Part shown: positions 27,835-35,781 of the stretch, in pieces
How positions within the stretch are numbered: position 1 is the stretch's first letter
Layout of the letters: each line of letters starts with the position of its first letter
NCBI GenBank assembly: GCA_963839745.1
Contig: CAWIWC010000005.1
Span: 310,001-374,000, forward strand
Direction of reading: 5' to 3'
Length of the DNA stretch: 64,000 nt
Source of the DNA: JAIBJN01 sp963839745
Lineage (GTDB): Bacteria; Actinomycetota; Thermoleophilia; Gaiellales; Gaiellaceae
Program-made: the position numbers and the translations under genes
Notes under the pieces: model-generated
The model's database searches: none
What the model saw: the letters and a program-made list of their open reading frames with translations, nothing else
What the model was told of the DNA's origin: nothing

Positions 27835-29264
27835 AGGCACGCATCTTCGCCGAGGAGAGCCGGAAGTGGTGGACGCTGGGCGCGGTCGCCTTCGCGCTCT
27901 TCATGATCATGCTCGACAACACCGTCGTGAACGTCGCGCTCCCGTCGATCCAGAGCGACCTCGGGATCGGCCTCTCGGAGCTCGAGTGGACGGTCAACGC
28001 CTACGCTCTGACCTTCGCCGTGCTCATGCTCTCCGGCGGCAAGCTCGCCGACTTCTTCGGACGCCGGCGCGTCTTCCTCATCGGGCTCGCGATCTTCACG
28101 CTCTCGTCGCTCGCCTGCGGGCTGGCGACGTCGGGCGAGACCCTGATCGGCGCCCGGACCGTGCAGGGCGTGGGGGCGGCGCTGATGATGCCGGCCACGC
28201 TCTCGATCATCTCGGCCACGTTCCCGCCGCACCAGCGCGGGATGGCGATCGGGATCTGGGCAGGCGTCTCGGCGATGGCCCTTGCCATCGGCCCGCTGAT
28301 CGGCGGGATCGTGACGGAGCACATCGACTGGAGCTGGATCTTCTTCCTCAACGTCCCCATCGGCATCGTCGGCCTGATCGTCGGCCGGCTTGTGATCGAC
28401 GAGTCGCGCGACACCTCCCACGAGCAGAGACTCGACATCCCGGGCTTGGTCGCCTCGGGCGTGGGGCTCTTCGCGCTGACGTTCGCGTTGATCGAGGCGA
28501 ACGCCTACGGCTGGACGGACCCGGTCATCGTCGGCCTGTTCGTACTCTCCGCGGTCTCGCTCGCTTTGTTCGTGCTGCTCGAGATGCACCAGCGCTCGCC
28601 GATGCTCGACCTCTCGCTCTTCCGTAGCTCCACCTTCGCCGGGGCGAACGTCGTCGCGCTGCTCGTGACGCTCGCCATGTTCGGCGTCTTCTTCTTCATG
28701 TCCATCTACATGCAGAACGTCCTCGGGTACTCGGCGACCAAGACCGGCGCGGCCTTCCTTCCGATGACGATCCTGATCATCCTCATCGCTCCGATTGCAG
28801 GGAAGTCGTCCGACCGCATCGGCTCGCGCGCTCTGATGACCGCCGGGATGCTCTGCCTCGCCGTCTCGCTCGCGATCTTCTCGCGCCTCGGCCTCGACTC
28901 GGGCTTCTGGGACATCTTCCCGGGCCTGGTCGTGGGTGGCTTCGGAATGGGTCTTGTGATGACGCCGATGACGGCGGCCGCGCTCGGCTCGGTCCCCGTC
29001 GAGAAGTCGGGAGTCGGATCGGGCGTCCTCAACACGTTCCGCCAGGTCGGCGGAGCCCTCGGGATCGCTGTCATGGGCGCGATCGTGGCCTCGTACGTCG
29101 ACCTGAGCGGCGGCCGGCCGGATCCCTCGTCCTTCATCGACGGCTTCCAGGCCGCGCTCAGGGTCAGCGCCGTGTTCGCGCTGATCGGCGCCGTGGTCGC
29201 CGTCACCACGATCCGCAAGCACCGGCACATGGACGCGGGCGAGCTCGCCGAGGCTGCGGCCTGA
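27831..29264 (+). CDS. MFS drug transporter, DHA2 (14-TM) family
   Basis: This 477-residue protein has about 14 membrane segments. Motifs include the DHA2 motif LDNTVVNVALPSI in helix 1, GGKLADFFGRRRVF (motif A), and RTVQGVGAALMMPATLSII (motif B). The C-terminal half has SGVGSGVLNTFRQVGGALGIA. It would expel a hydrophobic compound by proton antiport. GTG 27831 overlaps the tetR stop by four bases, and operators in front of tetR should control both genes. Confidence 0.93.
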   Translation: MKARIFAEESRKWWTLGAVAFALFMIMLDNTVVNVALPSIQSDLGIGLSELEWTVNAYALTFAVLMLSGGKLADFFGRRRVFLIGLAIFTLSSLACGLATSGETLIGARTVQGVGAALMMPATLSIISATFPPHQRGMAIGIWAGVSAMALAIGPLIGGIVTEHIDWSWIFFLNVPIGIVGLIVGRLVIDESRDTSHEQRLDIPGLVASGVGLFALTFALIEANAYGWTDPVIVGLFVLSAVSLALFVLLEMHQRSPMLDLSLFRSSTFAGANVVALLVTLAMFGVFFFMSIYMQNVLGYSATKTGAAFLPMTILIILIAPIAGKSSDRIGSRALMTAGMLCLAVSLAIFSRLGLDSGFWDIFPGLVVGGFGMGLVMTPMTAAALGSVPVEKSGVGSGVLNTFRQVGGALGIAVMGAIVASYVDLSGGRPDPSSFIDGFQAALRVSAVFALIGAVVAVTTIRKHRHMDAGELAEAAA

Positions 29265-29609
29265 GAGTCCTCGCCTGAGCCGGCTCAGCCGGTAGGAGAT
29301 AAGTAGGCGAACGGTATGACCGCTTCACTGGCGGTCAAGGGCACGCGTTCGGGGGATCGACCGATCCGGCCCTGCTGCCGACGCTTGAAGCATGTTCGGC
29401 TTTGAGAATGGCGACAACCCGGAGACTTCGGCTCTGCGGCCCAGCCGAGCCTCCGGGTTGGTGTCGCCGGGAATGGCGCGCCTCCCGCACCCCTTTTGCC
29501 TGGCGTCTGGCAGGAATGCGGAACGGGTCTGACTATAGCCAAGCTCAGACACAAGTCAAGTGGGGTTGTGAAGTAGATTTAAGCTCGTATAGTTCACCGT
29601 AGGTTGACG
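29265..29609 (+). ncRNA. Structured non-coding stretch before the HTH-TPR gene
   Basis: This 345-bp stretch has no convincing gene. It holds hairpins at 29280-29292 (CCGGCTCAGCCGG) and 29317-29337 (TGACCGC/GCGGTCA), and a short palindrome at 29354-29367 (GGATCG/CGATCC). A long nested stem lies at 29410-29468: GGCGACA+ACCCGGAG pair with CTCCGGGT+TGTCGCC, with an inner CGGCT/AGCCG. The first two could terminate the MFS operon. The last is large enough for a small RNA, but no family was recognised. Confidence 0.4.
29566..29593 (+). promoter_or_regulatory. Promoter of the first HTH-TPR gene
   Basis: TTGTGA (29566-29571) and TATAGT (29588-29593) have a 16-bp spacer and place the start of transcription near 29600, about ten bases before ATG 29610. 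GTGAA (29568) and TTCAC (29592) form an interrupted inverted repeat across the promoter and could be an operator. Confidence 0.55.
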
Positions 29610-30950
29610 ATGCACGAAAACGCCGCTCTCACTCGCACCCAAGCACCGTCGCGCCCCACTCTCGGGGGTCGCGTCAGGCAGCTCCGGATCGCCCGGGGAC
29701 TGACGCAGACCGACATCGCCGGCGACCGCTTCTCCAAGGAGTACGTCAGCCAGATCGAGCGCGGGAAGACGCGCCCGACCGCCGAGACCATCGAATGGCT
29801 GTCCGCTCGGCTCGGCGTCGACTCGAGCTTCCTCGAGACCGGCGTCTCCTCGAGCGAGCGCGAGCGCGTCGAGAGCGTGATCGTGCGCGCCGAGGCCGCG
29901 ATCGAGAACAGCCGGTACGAGGAGGCCGTCGCCGAGCTCACGCCGCTCGCCTCGGCCCTCGACACGGTGGCCGCTCCCGAGCTCGCCCTGCGCGCCTTCC
30001 TCGCCGAAGCGTGGTCGCGCATGTACCTGGGCGAGGTCCGCAAGGCGATCACCGTCCTCGACCGCGCCCGCGAGATCGCGGAGGGGCCGTCCTCCACGGA
30101 CATCGACCGCGCGCAGGTGCTCTACCACCTCGGCTGCTGCCGCATCAAGTTGAATTCGTTCTCCACGGCCCTGGCCCTGTACTCGCAGGCCCTCGAGCTC
30201 GTCGAGCGCTCGCCCGTCCCCGACGACCGCCTCCGCTCGCACATCCTCGAGTGGCGCTCGCGCTGCTATCGCCAGGCGCGCGACTACCAGGCCGCGAAGG
30301 AGGACGTGGAGCGCGCGCTCGAGCTTGCGGAGGGGCTGAACGACCGCCACACGATGGCGCACGTGTACTTCCAGTACTCGCTGATCGCCGAGCGCACGGG
30401 CAACTGGGTTCAGGCCCGCTCGTACGCCGAGAAGGCCAAGGCGATCTACGAGGAGGTCCGCGACGAGGCCAACGTCGGGAAGCTCCTGAACGAGATGGGC
30501 GCCCTCAACCACCAGCTTGGACGCTCCGACGAGGCGATCGGGTACCTGAAGCAGTCCTTCAAGGTCCTCCTGGACCTGGGCGACGACACGAATGCCGCCC
30601 GCGTCATCAACTCTCTCGCCCGAGTGAACCTCGCCACCGGCCAGATCGAACTGGCCGAGTCGCAGGCGCGCGAGGCTCTCGCGATGCTCGGCGACCGGGT
30701 GGATCACCTCGACGAGATCGGCAACGCTCAGCTTGTGCTCGGGAACTCGCTCCTCGAGCAGCACCGCCTCGAGGAGGCCGCTGACTGCTTCGCGGCCGCC
30801 GAGTCGAGCTTCGACCAGATTTCTTCCGTCAGCCATCGCGCCGCCGCCTGGATGGCCCAGGGCGATCTAGCGGGGCGGCAGGGCGACGACCGCCAGTCCG
30901 CGCGGCTGTACCGCCGCGCAGCGGAAACGCTCCAGGACTTCCACTTCTAG
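29610..30950 (+). CDS. XRE-type HTH regulator with C-terminal TPR array (RRNPP/NprR-like)
   Basis: This 446-residue cytosolic protein has an XRE HTH at about residues 21-72 (GGRVRQLRIARGLTQTDIAG, KEYVSQIERGKTRPT, WLSARLGV). A run of TPR-like helix pairs then extends from about 95 to the end (YHLGCCRIKLNSFSTALALY, EMGALNHQLGRSDEAIGYLK, SARLYRRAAETLQDF). HTH plus about nine TPRs is the architecture and length of NprR, the peptide-responsive regulator of Firmicutes. Sixteen bases after its stop begins a 28-codon signal-like ORF. Peptide sensing is inference; many actinobacterial HTH-TPR proteins have no known ligand. Confidence 0.85.
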   Translation: MHENAALTRTQAPSRPTLGGRVRQLRIARGLTQTDIAGDRFSKEYVSQIERGKTRPTAETIEWLSARLGVDSSFLETGVSSSERERVESVIVRAEAAIENSRYEEAVAELTPLASALDTVAAPELALRAFLAEAWSRMYLGEVRKAITVLDRAREIAEGPSSTDIDRAQVLYHLGCCRIKLNSFSTALALYSQALELVERSPVPDDRLRSHILEWRSRCYRQARDYQAAKEDVERALELAEGLNDRHTMAHVYFQYSLIAERTGNWVQARSYAEKAKAIYEEVRDEANVGKLLNEMGALNHQLGRSDEAIGYLKQSFKVLLDLGDDTNAARVINSLARVNLATGQIELAESQAREALAMLGDRVDHLDEIGNAQLVLGNSLLEQHRLEEAADCFAAAESSFDQISSVSHRAAAWMAQGDLAGRQGDDRQSARLYRRAAETLQDFHF

Positions 30951-30965
30951 AAGGAGGTGACGACT

Positions 30966-31052
30966 GTGAAGGTGAAGGCTCTCCTGACGCTGACCACGTT
31001 GGTCGCGTTCCTCGCACCGCTGGCCGGGTTCGGCCATTTCGGCGGCCGCTAG
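30966..31052 (+). CDS. Small signal-like peptide (28 aa), candidate pheromone precursor
   Basis: This ORF of 28 codons is too short for ordinary callers. A near-perfect Shine-Dalgarno AAGGAGGTGA (30951-30960) begins right after the regulator stop and lies five bases before GTG 30966. The product has a basic start (VKVKALL), a hydrophobic core (TLTTLVAFLAPLAG) and a short tail, GFGHFGGR. This is the build of Phr/NprX-type precursors, which are exported, trimmed and sensed by the neighbouring TPR regulator. A small membrane peptide or toxin is the main alternative. Confidence 0.65.
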   Translation: MKVKALLTLTTLVAFLAPLAGFGHFGGR

Positions 31053-31228
31053 CACGCCGGCATTCAGGGAAGGGACCCAGACGCGCGGGGCGTAGCCCAG
31101 CGCGGATTGCCCCTTTGCGGTTCTAGCGGCCCGCGTCCCCTTGCTTCGGCCGATTCTTTTCGACGGCCGGGAAGGATGCCTCGAGCCCTTGTCGAACTCT
31201 CTGGCGCGCGACCCGAGATTCCTTCGAC

Positions 31229-31330
31229 ATGGAAGAGCGTCCTTCCCTCCGTCCTCTGGCTCCGCTCCTCGGCGTTCTGGCAGCCATGTGGCTTGCCGCG
31301 CTGGGCCTGATCGCCCAGCAACTCGTCTAG
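31229..31330 (+). CDS. Small membrane peptide (33 aa), uncertain
   Basis: This ORF starts MEERPSLRPLAPLLGVLA and ends GLIAQQLV, with one hydrophobic helix. It lies in the 354-bp stretch between the 28-residue peptide and the rhodanese gene. No strong ribosome-binding site is seen, and third-position GC is only moderate. It could be a real small membrane protein of the same locus or chance. The rest of 31053-31228 shows only a weak hairpin (CGGCCG arms near 31147-31170). Confidence 0.35.
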   Translation: MEERPSLRPLAPLLGVLAAMWLAALGLIAQQLV

Positions 31331-31345
31331 TCGGCGCCTCCCGCA

Positions 31346-31372
31346 CTATCGCTTCACTTTGTGAAGTGATAG
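31346..31372. promoter_or_regulatory. Palindromic operator or hairpin before rhodanese gene
   Basis: CTATCGCTTCAC (31346-31357) faces GTGAAGTGATAG (31361-31372) across TTT, with one G-T mismatch in 12 pairs. It lies 34 bp before the rhodanese start. The AT-rich centre and lack of a T run suggest a protein-binding site rather than a terminator. Confidence 0.6.
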
Positions 31373-31406
31373 ATTCGTCCGCGACCATCATCGTGGGAGG
31401 TTCTGC

Positions 31407-32259
31407 ATGACGGAGAACGGATACGCGAACGCCGTCCTCGTGACGACGGACTGGCTCGCCGAGCACCTGGGCGACGCCGATCTCGTCGTCGCCGAGGTCG
31501 ACGAGAACCCCGATCTGTATGAGGAAGGCCACATTCCGGGAGCGGCCAAGCTCCACTGGCGCGACGACCTCCAGGATCCCGTCGAGCGTGACATCGTCGA
31601 CAAGGAGACCTTCGAGCGCGTCCTCGGCGAGCGTGGGATCGGCAACGAGACCTCGGTCATCCTCTACGGGGACAAGAACAACTGGTTCGCGGCCTACGCG
31701 TACTGGTACCTGAAGGTGTACGGCCACGGCGACGTGCGCATCCTCGACGGCGGGCGTCAGAAGTGGATCGACGAGGGCCGCGAGCTGACGACGGACGTCC
31801 CGTCGCCCGTCCGCGCAGTCGTACACGGCGCAGGACCGGGACGAGTCGATCCGCGCGTACCGCGACCAGGTGCGCGAGGGCCTCGAGCGCGGAAGCGCCT
31901 CGCTCGTCGACGTCCGCTCGCCCGGCGAGTACGCCGGCGACCTGATCGCGCCTCCCGGCTACGAGCAGGAGGGCGCGCAGCGGGCGGGGCACATCCCGAC
32001 CGCGGTCTCCATCCCCTGGGCGAGCGCGGTGCGCGACGACGGCACGTTCAAGTCGGCTGACGAGCTCAAGGAGCTCTACGGCGGCAAGGGCGTCTCGGCG
32101 GACAAGCCGGTGACTGCGTACTGCCGCATCGGCGAGCGCAGCGCCCACACGTGGTTCGTCCTTCGCGAGTTGCTCGGCTACGAGGACGTCCGCAACTACG
32201 ACGGCTCGTGGACCGAGTGGGGCAACCTCGTCGACGTGCCGATCGAGAAGGGCTCCTAG
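31407..32259 (+). CDS. Rhodanese-type sulfurtransferase (two domains), frameshifted
   Basis: The product is about 283 residues. The N-terminal rhodanese domain (VVAEVDENPDLYEEGHIPGA, VILYGDKNNWFAAYAYW) lacks the catalytic cysteine, as usual. After one extra base near 31809 the frame changes. The C-terminal domain continues (SLVDVRSPGEYAG, AGHIPTAVSIPWA) to the active loop TAYCRIGERSAHTWFVL, where Cys is catalytic. It is of the thiosulfate/3-mercaptopyruvate sulfurtransferase type. Both halves are well conserved, so a sequence error is likely. Confidence 0.8.
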
Positions 32260-32313
32260 CCGGCACTGAATCGGGTGTACCCTCGGCTCGTCAACGGGCC
32301 GGGAGGTACGCCC

Positions 32314-32718
32314 ATGCTCAGAGAATTCAAGGACTTCCTCCTCAAGGGCAACCTGATCGAAGTTGCCGTCGCGCTCGTTCTCGCGCTCGCATTGACGGCC
32401 GTCGTGACGTCTCTGGTCGAGGACCTGATCACGCCGCTGATCGCGGCGCTCTTCGGACAGCCGGACTTCGCCGGGCTCACGTTCGAGATCAACGACAGCG
32501 TCTTCCGCTACGGCGACTTCCTGAACGCGGTGATCGCGTTCGTGCTCATCGGCGCCGTGCTGTTCTTCTTCGTGGTCAAGCCGGTGAACATGCTCGAGGA
32601 GCGCCGGAAGAGGGGCGAGGATCCGACCACGCGCGAGTGCCCCGAGTGCCTCAGCGAGATCCCGGTCGGGGCGCGGCGGTGCGCCTACTGCACCAGCGAG
32701 GTGGGGGTACCCGGCTGA
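32314..32718 (+). CDS. mscL: Large-conductance mechanosensitive channel MscL with zinc-ribbon tail
   Basis: This 134-residue protein has the MscL start LREFKDFLLKGNLIEVAVAL, TM1 through AVVTSLVEDLITPLIAALFG, a periplasmic loop, and TM2 NAVIAFVLIGAVLFFFVVKP. It opens under membrane tension to release solutes. The C-terminus has an added CPECLSEIPVGARRCAYC zinc-ribbon-like segment, seen in some actinobacterial members. ATG 32314 follows GGGAGG. Confidence 0.93.
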   Translation: MLREFKDFLLKGNLIEVAVALVLALALTAVVTSLVEDLITPLIAALFGQPDFAGLTFEINDSVFRYGDFLNAVIAFVLIGAVLFFFVVKPVNMLEERRKRGEDPTTRECPECLSEIPVGARRCAYCTSEVGVPG

Positions 32719-33701
32719 ACGCTCCGCTCGAGGTCGGCGCCGTCGACTATCACACCGCCGGTGAGCCGTTCAGGATCGTCACCGGCGGCGTGCCTTCGCT
32801 CGGGGGCAGCACGATCCTGGAGAAGCGACGCTTCGCGGCCGAGCAGCTCGACCACGTGCGCCGGCTGCTCGTCTTCGAGCCGCGGGGGCATGCGGACATG
32901 TACGGGTGCTTCGTCACGGAGCCCGAGGACGACGGCGCCGACCTCGGTGTCGTCTTCTTCCACAACGCGGGGTACTCGACGGCGTGCGGGCACGGGACGA
33001 TCGCGCTCGTCACGTGGGCGCTCGAGACGGGCGTTCTGCCTGTGGAGGAGCCGGAGACCCGTGTCGTGGTCGACGTTCCCTCCGGCCGGCTCGAGACCGT
33101 GGCCCGCGTCGCCGGCGGCACCGTCGTCTCGGTGCGCTTCCGCAACGTTCCCTCCTACGTCGAGGTCGAGGGCCTGATCGCCGAAGGGCTGCGCGCCGAC
33201 GTCGCCTTCGGCGGAGCGTTCTACGCCTCGGTCGCCTCGCCCCTGCCCGTGAGCCCTCGGAACCTGCCCGAGCTGATCGAGCTCGGCCGGGCCGTGAAGG
33301 CCGGGCTGGAGGGGCAACGCCCGTTCGTCCACCCCGAGGAGCACGAGCTGCGGGACATCTACGGGGTCATCTTCTGGGAGCGGATCGACTTCGGCCCTCC
33401 CCTGCGCCAGCGCAACGTGACCGTGTTCGCCGACGGCGAGGTCGACCGCTCGCCGTGCGGGAGCGGCACCTCCGCCCGCCTCGCGCTCCTCGAGCGCGCG
33501 GGCGAGCTTCCGCGCGGGACAGAGCTCCTCCACGAGGGCATCATCGGCACCGAGTTCCGGGCCAGGGTCGTCGGCGACGCCGAGGTCGCGGGCCGCCCCG
33601 CGGTCGTCACGGAGGTCGAGGGCAGCGCGTTCCGCACCGGCTCGCACGAGTTCGTCCTCGCGCCCGACGACCCCCTCGGCGAGGGCTTCCTCCTGCGCTG
33701 A
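32715..33701 (+). CDS. Proline racemase family (4-hydroxyproline epimerase type), probable CTG start
   Basis: This protein of about 328 residues has both catalytic cysteines, in STACGHGTIALV and DRSPCGSGTSARLALL. That favours a racemase or epimerase over trans-3-hydroxyproline dehydratase, which has Thr at the first site. The N-terminus, DYHTAGEPFRIVTGG, fits the family. No ATG, GTG or TTG exists between GTG 32679, which lies 40 bp inside mscL, and the conserved part. CTG 32715 overlaps the mscL stop as CTGA and gives the normal length. It would serve hydroxyproline or proline catabolism. Confidence 0.87.
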   Translation: MNAPLEVGAVDYHTAGEPFRIVTGGVPSLGGSTILEKRRFAAEQLDHVRRLLVFEPRGHADMYGCFVTEPEDDGADLGVVFFHNAGYSTACGHGTIALVTWALETGVLPVEEPETRVVVDVPSGRLETVARVAGGTVVSVRFRNVPSYVEVEGLIAEGLRADVAFGGAFYASVASPLPVSPRNLPELIELGRAVKAGLEGQRPFVHPEEHELRDIYGVIFWERIDFGPPLRQRNVTVFADGEVDRSPCGSGTSARLALLERAGELPRGTELLHEGIIGTEFRARVVGDAEVAGRPAVVTEVEGSAFRTGSHEFVLAPDDPLGEGFLLR

Positions 33702-33702
33702 G

Positions 33703-33860
33703 GGACGTGTCCCCGCCGGCCACGGCCGGGGTCTGACCCCGGTCGTGTCCTTTCGGCGGGACGAAATGTGAACTGGGGAGCGCTTCTCGATTGCCCGGCA
33801 GGCGGACGGAGCGTGCGCCCACAGGCCGTCCGCTCGCGGACACGGCCGAGTGCCTGGCAC
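33703..33860. repeat. Cluster of dispersed palindromes
   Basis: This stretch holds GGGACGTGTCCC (33703-33714) and GGGGTCTGACCCC (33728-33740). The second belongs to the same 22-bp GCCACGGCCG-flanked module as at 3501-3522. GTGCCTGGCAC lies at 33850-33860, behind the related flank CACGGCCGAG. It is intergenic between convergent genes, and no coding potential is seen. Confidence 0.65.
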
Positions 33861-33879
33861 CTGGACGTGGCGGAAAGGG

Positions 33880-34713
33880 CTAGGCCGTGCGGAGGAGCGG
33901 GCGCGTGAGGCAGGTCGGGCCGCCGTCGCCCAGGCGCGAGATCTGGTCGCCCTTGTAGACGCGGACGTCGACGCCGGCGGCTTCCATGCGCCGCCGCGTC
34001 TCGTCGTTGCCCTCGAGGGCCAGGGCGACGCGCGGGCCGAGGGCGAGGACGTTCGGGCCCATGGTCTCGAACTCCTCGTCGGGCGCCTCGACGAACTGGA
34101 TCCCGCGCTCCCGGAGGATCTCCACCAGCCGCACGGGCATGAGCGGGAGGTAGACGGCCGCGAGGTCGACGTCGAGCGGCGAGAGGAACGACATCAGGTG
34201 GAGCACCTCGCCGGCGCCGCGGTAGTACGGGAGGTCGAACGCCACGACGTCGACGCCGGGAAGCAGCTCGCCCAGCGCGGCGATGCCCTCGTCGTTCGTC
34301 CGGTAGCCCCGGCCGACGAGGAGCGTGCGGTCGTCGAGCCACACCGTGTCTCCGCCCTCGGCGAGCGCCGGCGCGTCGAGCTGCCCCGCGATGGGGACGC
34401 CCGCCTCGACGAAGTCCGCGCCCATGGCGGCGGGCTCGCCGCGGCGGCCCTCCTTGCCCGGGCGCAGGAGGATCGCCCCGCTGTCGGCGACGATCGCCGG
34501 GTCGTAGACGTAGATCGCATCGGGATCGGGGCCGTGCGGCGTCTCGGCGAGCACGACCTCGGCGCCGGACTCCGCGAGCAGCGCCCGGAAGGCCTCATGC
34601 TCCGCGGCCGCCTCGCCCGGGTCCGGCTCATCGTGCCAGCCGTAGGCCCTCCAGAGCGCCGCATCCGCCGCCTGCGGTGCCCGCACGAGCACGCGGCGCA
34701 GGCCCGCGGTCAT
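33880..34713 (-). CDS. Dimethylarginine dimethylaminohydrolase-like amidinotransferase (DDAH)
   Basis: This 277-residue guanidino-group-modifying enzyme has PHGPDPDAIYVYDP, GGDTVWLDDRTLLVGRGYRT, the catalytic histidine region GEVLHLMSFLSPLDVDL and the nucleophilic cysteine near the end (GGPTCLTRPLLR). It would hydrolyse methylarginine, or a related amidine, to citrulline. ATG 34713 gives a normal N-terminus (MTAGLRRVLVRAP); ATG 34749 is an alternative that would nearly touch the divergent selD start. Confidence 0.87.
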   Translation of the reverse strand: MTAGLRRVLVRAPQAADAALWRAYGWHDEPDPGEAAAEHEAFRALLAESGAEVVLAETPHGPDPDAIYVYDPAIVADSGAILLRPGKEGRRGEPAAMGADFVEAGVPIAGQLDAPALAEGGDTVWLDDRTLLVGRGYRTNDEGIAALGELLPGVDVVAFDLPYYRGAGEVLHLMSFLSPLDVDLAAVYLPLMPVRLVEILRERGIQFVEAPDEEFETMGPNVLALGPRVALALEGNDETRRRMEAAGVDVRVYKGDQISRLGDGGPTCLTRPLLRTA

Positions 34714-34752
34714 GTTCTGACACCCATACTCCCGGGCGGTAACCTCCATCGC

Positions 34753-35781
34753 GTGGAGACTACAGCCCGGCTCTCCGGTCTCGATGCGGGAGGCGGCTGC
34801 GCTGCCAAGTACTCCGCGGCCCGTCTGGAGGAGCTGCTGGCCGGATTCGCGCCGGCGGCGTCGGAGAATCTGCTCGTCGGGCTGGCCCCGGCCGACGACG
34901 CCGCGGTCTACAAGCTCGACGACGAGCGGGCGCTGATCTTCACCACGGACTTCTTCCCGCCGATGGTCGACGACCCGGCGCTCTTCGGTGCCGTCGCAGC
35001 CGCGAATGCCCTCAACGACGTCTTCGCCATGGGCGGCAAGCCGCTCCTCGCTCTGTCGATCGCCGCGTTCCCGGAGGAGCTGCCGCTCGAGACCGTGCGC
35101 GCGATCTTCGACGCGGCTGCGGCGAAGGTGCAGGAGTCGGGCGCCGTCCTGGCCGGGGGTCACACGATCCGCGACGACGAGCCGAAGTACGGCCTCGCCG
35201 TCGTCGGCACCGTCCACCCCGAAGGGCTCTGGCGCAAGAGCGAGGCCCGCGCGGGCGACGTGCTCCTCCTCACGAAGCCTCTCGGCACCGGCCTCGTCCT
35301 CGCGGGGGCCGCCAAGGGTGTCGTCGGCGAGGCCGAGGTCACCGAGGCGACGAGCCGGATGACCGAGCTCAACGACCGCTCCGCCGAGGCTTTGCGGGGC
35401 TTCGAGCCGAGCGCCGTCACGGACGTGACCGGCTTCGGGCTCTTCGGGCACGCGCACGAGATGGCCGAGCGCAGCGGCGTGCGCGTCGCCCTCGATGCCG
35501 AGTCCATACCGGCACTCCCGGGCGCCCTGAAGGCCGCCGCCGAGGGCGTCCGCACCGGTGGCGATGCCCGGAATCGCGACTTCGCCGCCAAGGCGCTCGA
35601 ACTGAACGGCGTTCCGGACGAGCTCGTCGCGCTCGGCTTCGACCCGCAGACCGCAGGCGGTCTCCTCGTCTCGGTGGCGGCCGACAAGGCGGCGGTTCTC
35701 TCGGCGCGCTTCCAGGACGACGGGCTCTTCCTCGCGCGCATAGGCAGGGTCGAGGAAGGGAGTGGGGTGGCGGTCTCCTGA
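34753..35781 (+). CDS. selD: Selenide, water dikinase
   Basis: This 342-residue selenophosphate synthetase has the N-terminal catalytic pair C16 and K19 in GGGCAAKYSA. It corresponds to Cys17 and Lys20 of E. coli SelD. The second cysteine of the GCGCK motif is Ala here. Downstream TTDFFPPMVDDP, NALNDVFAMGGKPL and GHTIRDDEPKYGLAVVG follow the family. It makes selenophosphate for Sec-tRNA, 2-selenouridine or selenium-dependent Mo hydroxylases. No selA, selB or tRNA-Sec is in the window. GTG 34753 is divergent from DDAH. Confidence 0.92.
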   Translation: METTARLSGLDAGGGCAAKYSAARLEELLAGFAPAASENLLVGLAPADDAAVYKLDDERALIFTTDFFPPMVDDPALFGAVAAANALNDVFAMGGKPLLALSIAAFPEELPLETVRAIFDAAAAKVQESGAVLAGGHTIRDDEPKYGLAVVGTVHPEGLWRKSEARAGDVLLLTKPLGTGLVLAGAAKGVVGEAEVTEATSRMTELNDRSAEALRGFEPSAVTDVTGFGLFGHAHEMAERSGVRVALDAESIPALPGALKAAAEGVRTGGDARNRDFAAKALELNGVPDELVALGFDPQTAGGLLVSVAADKAAVLSARFQDDGLFLARIGRVEEGSGVAVS

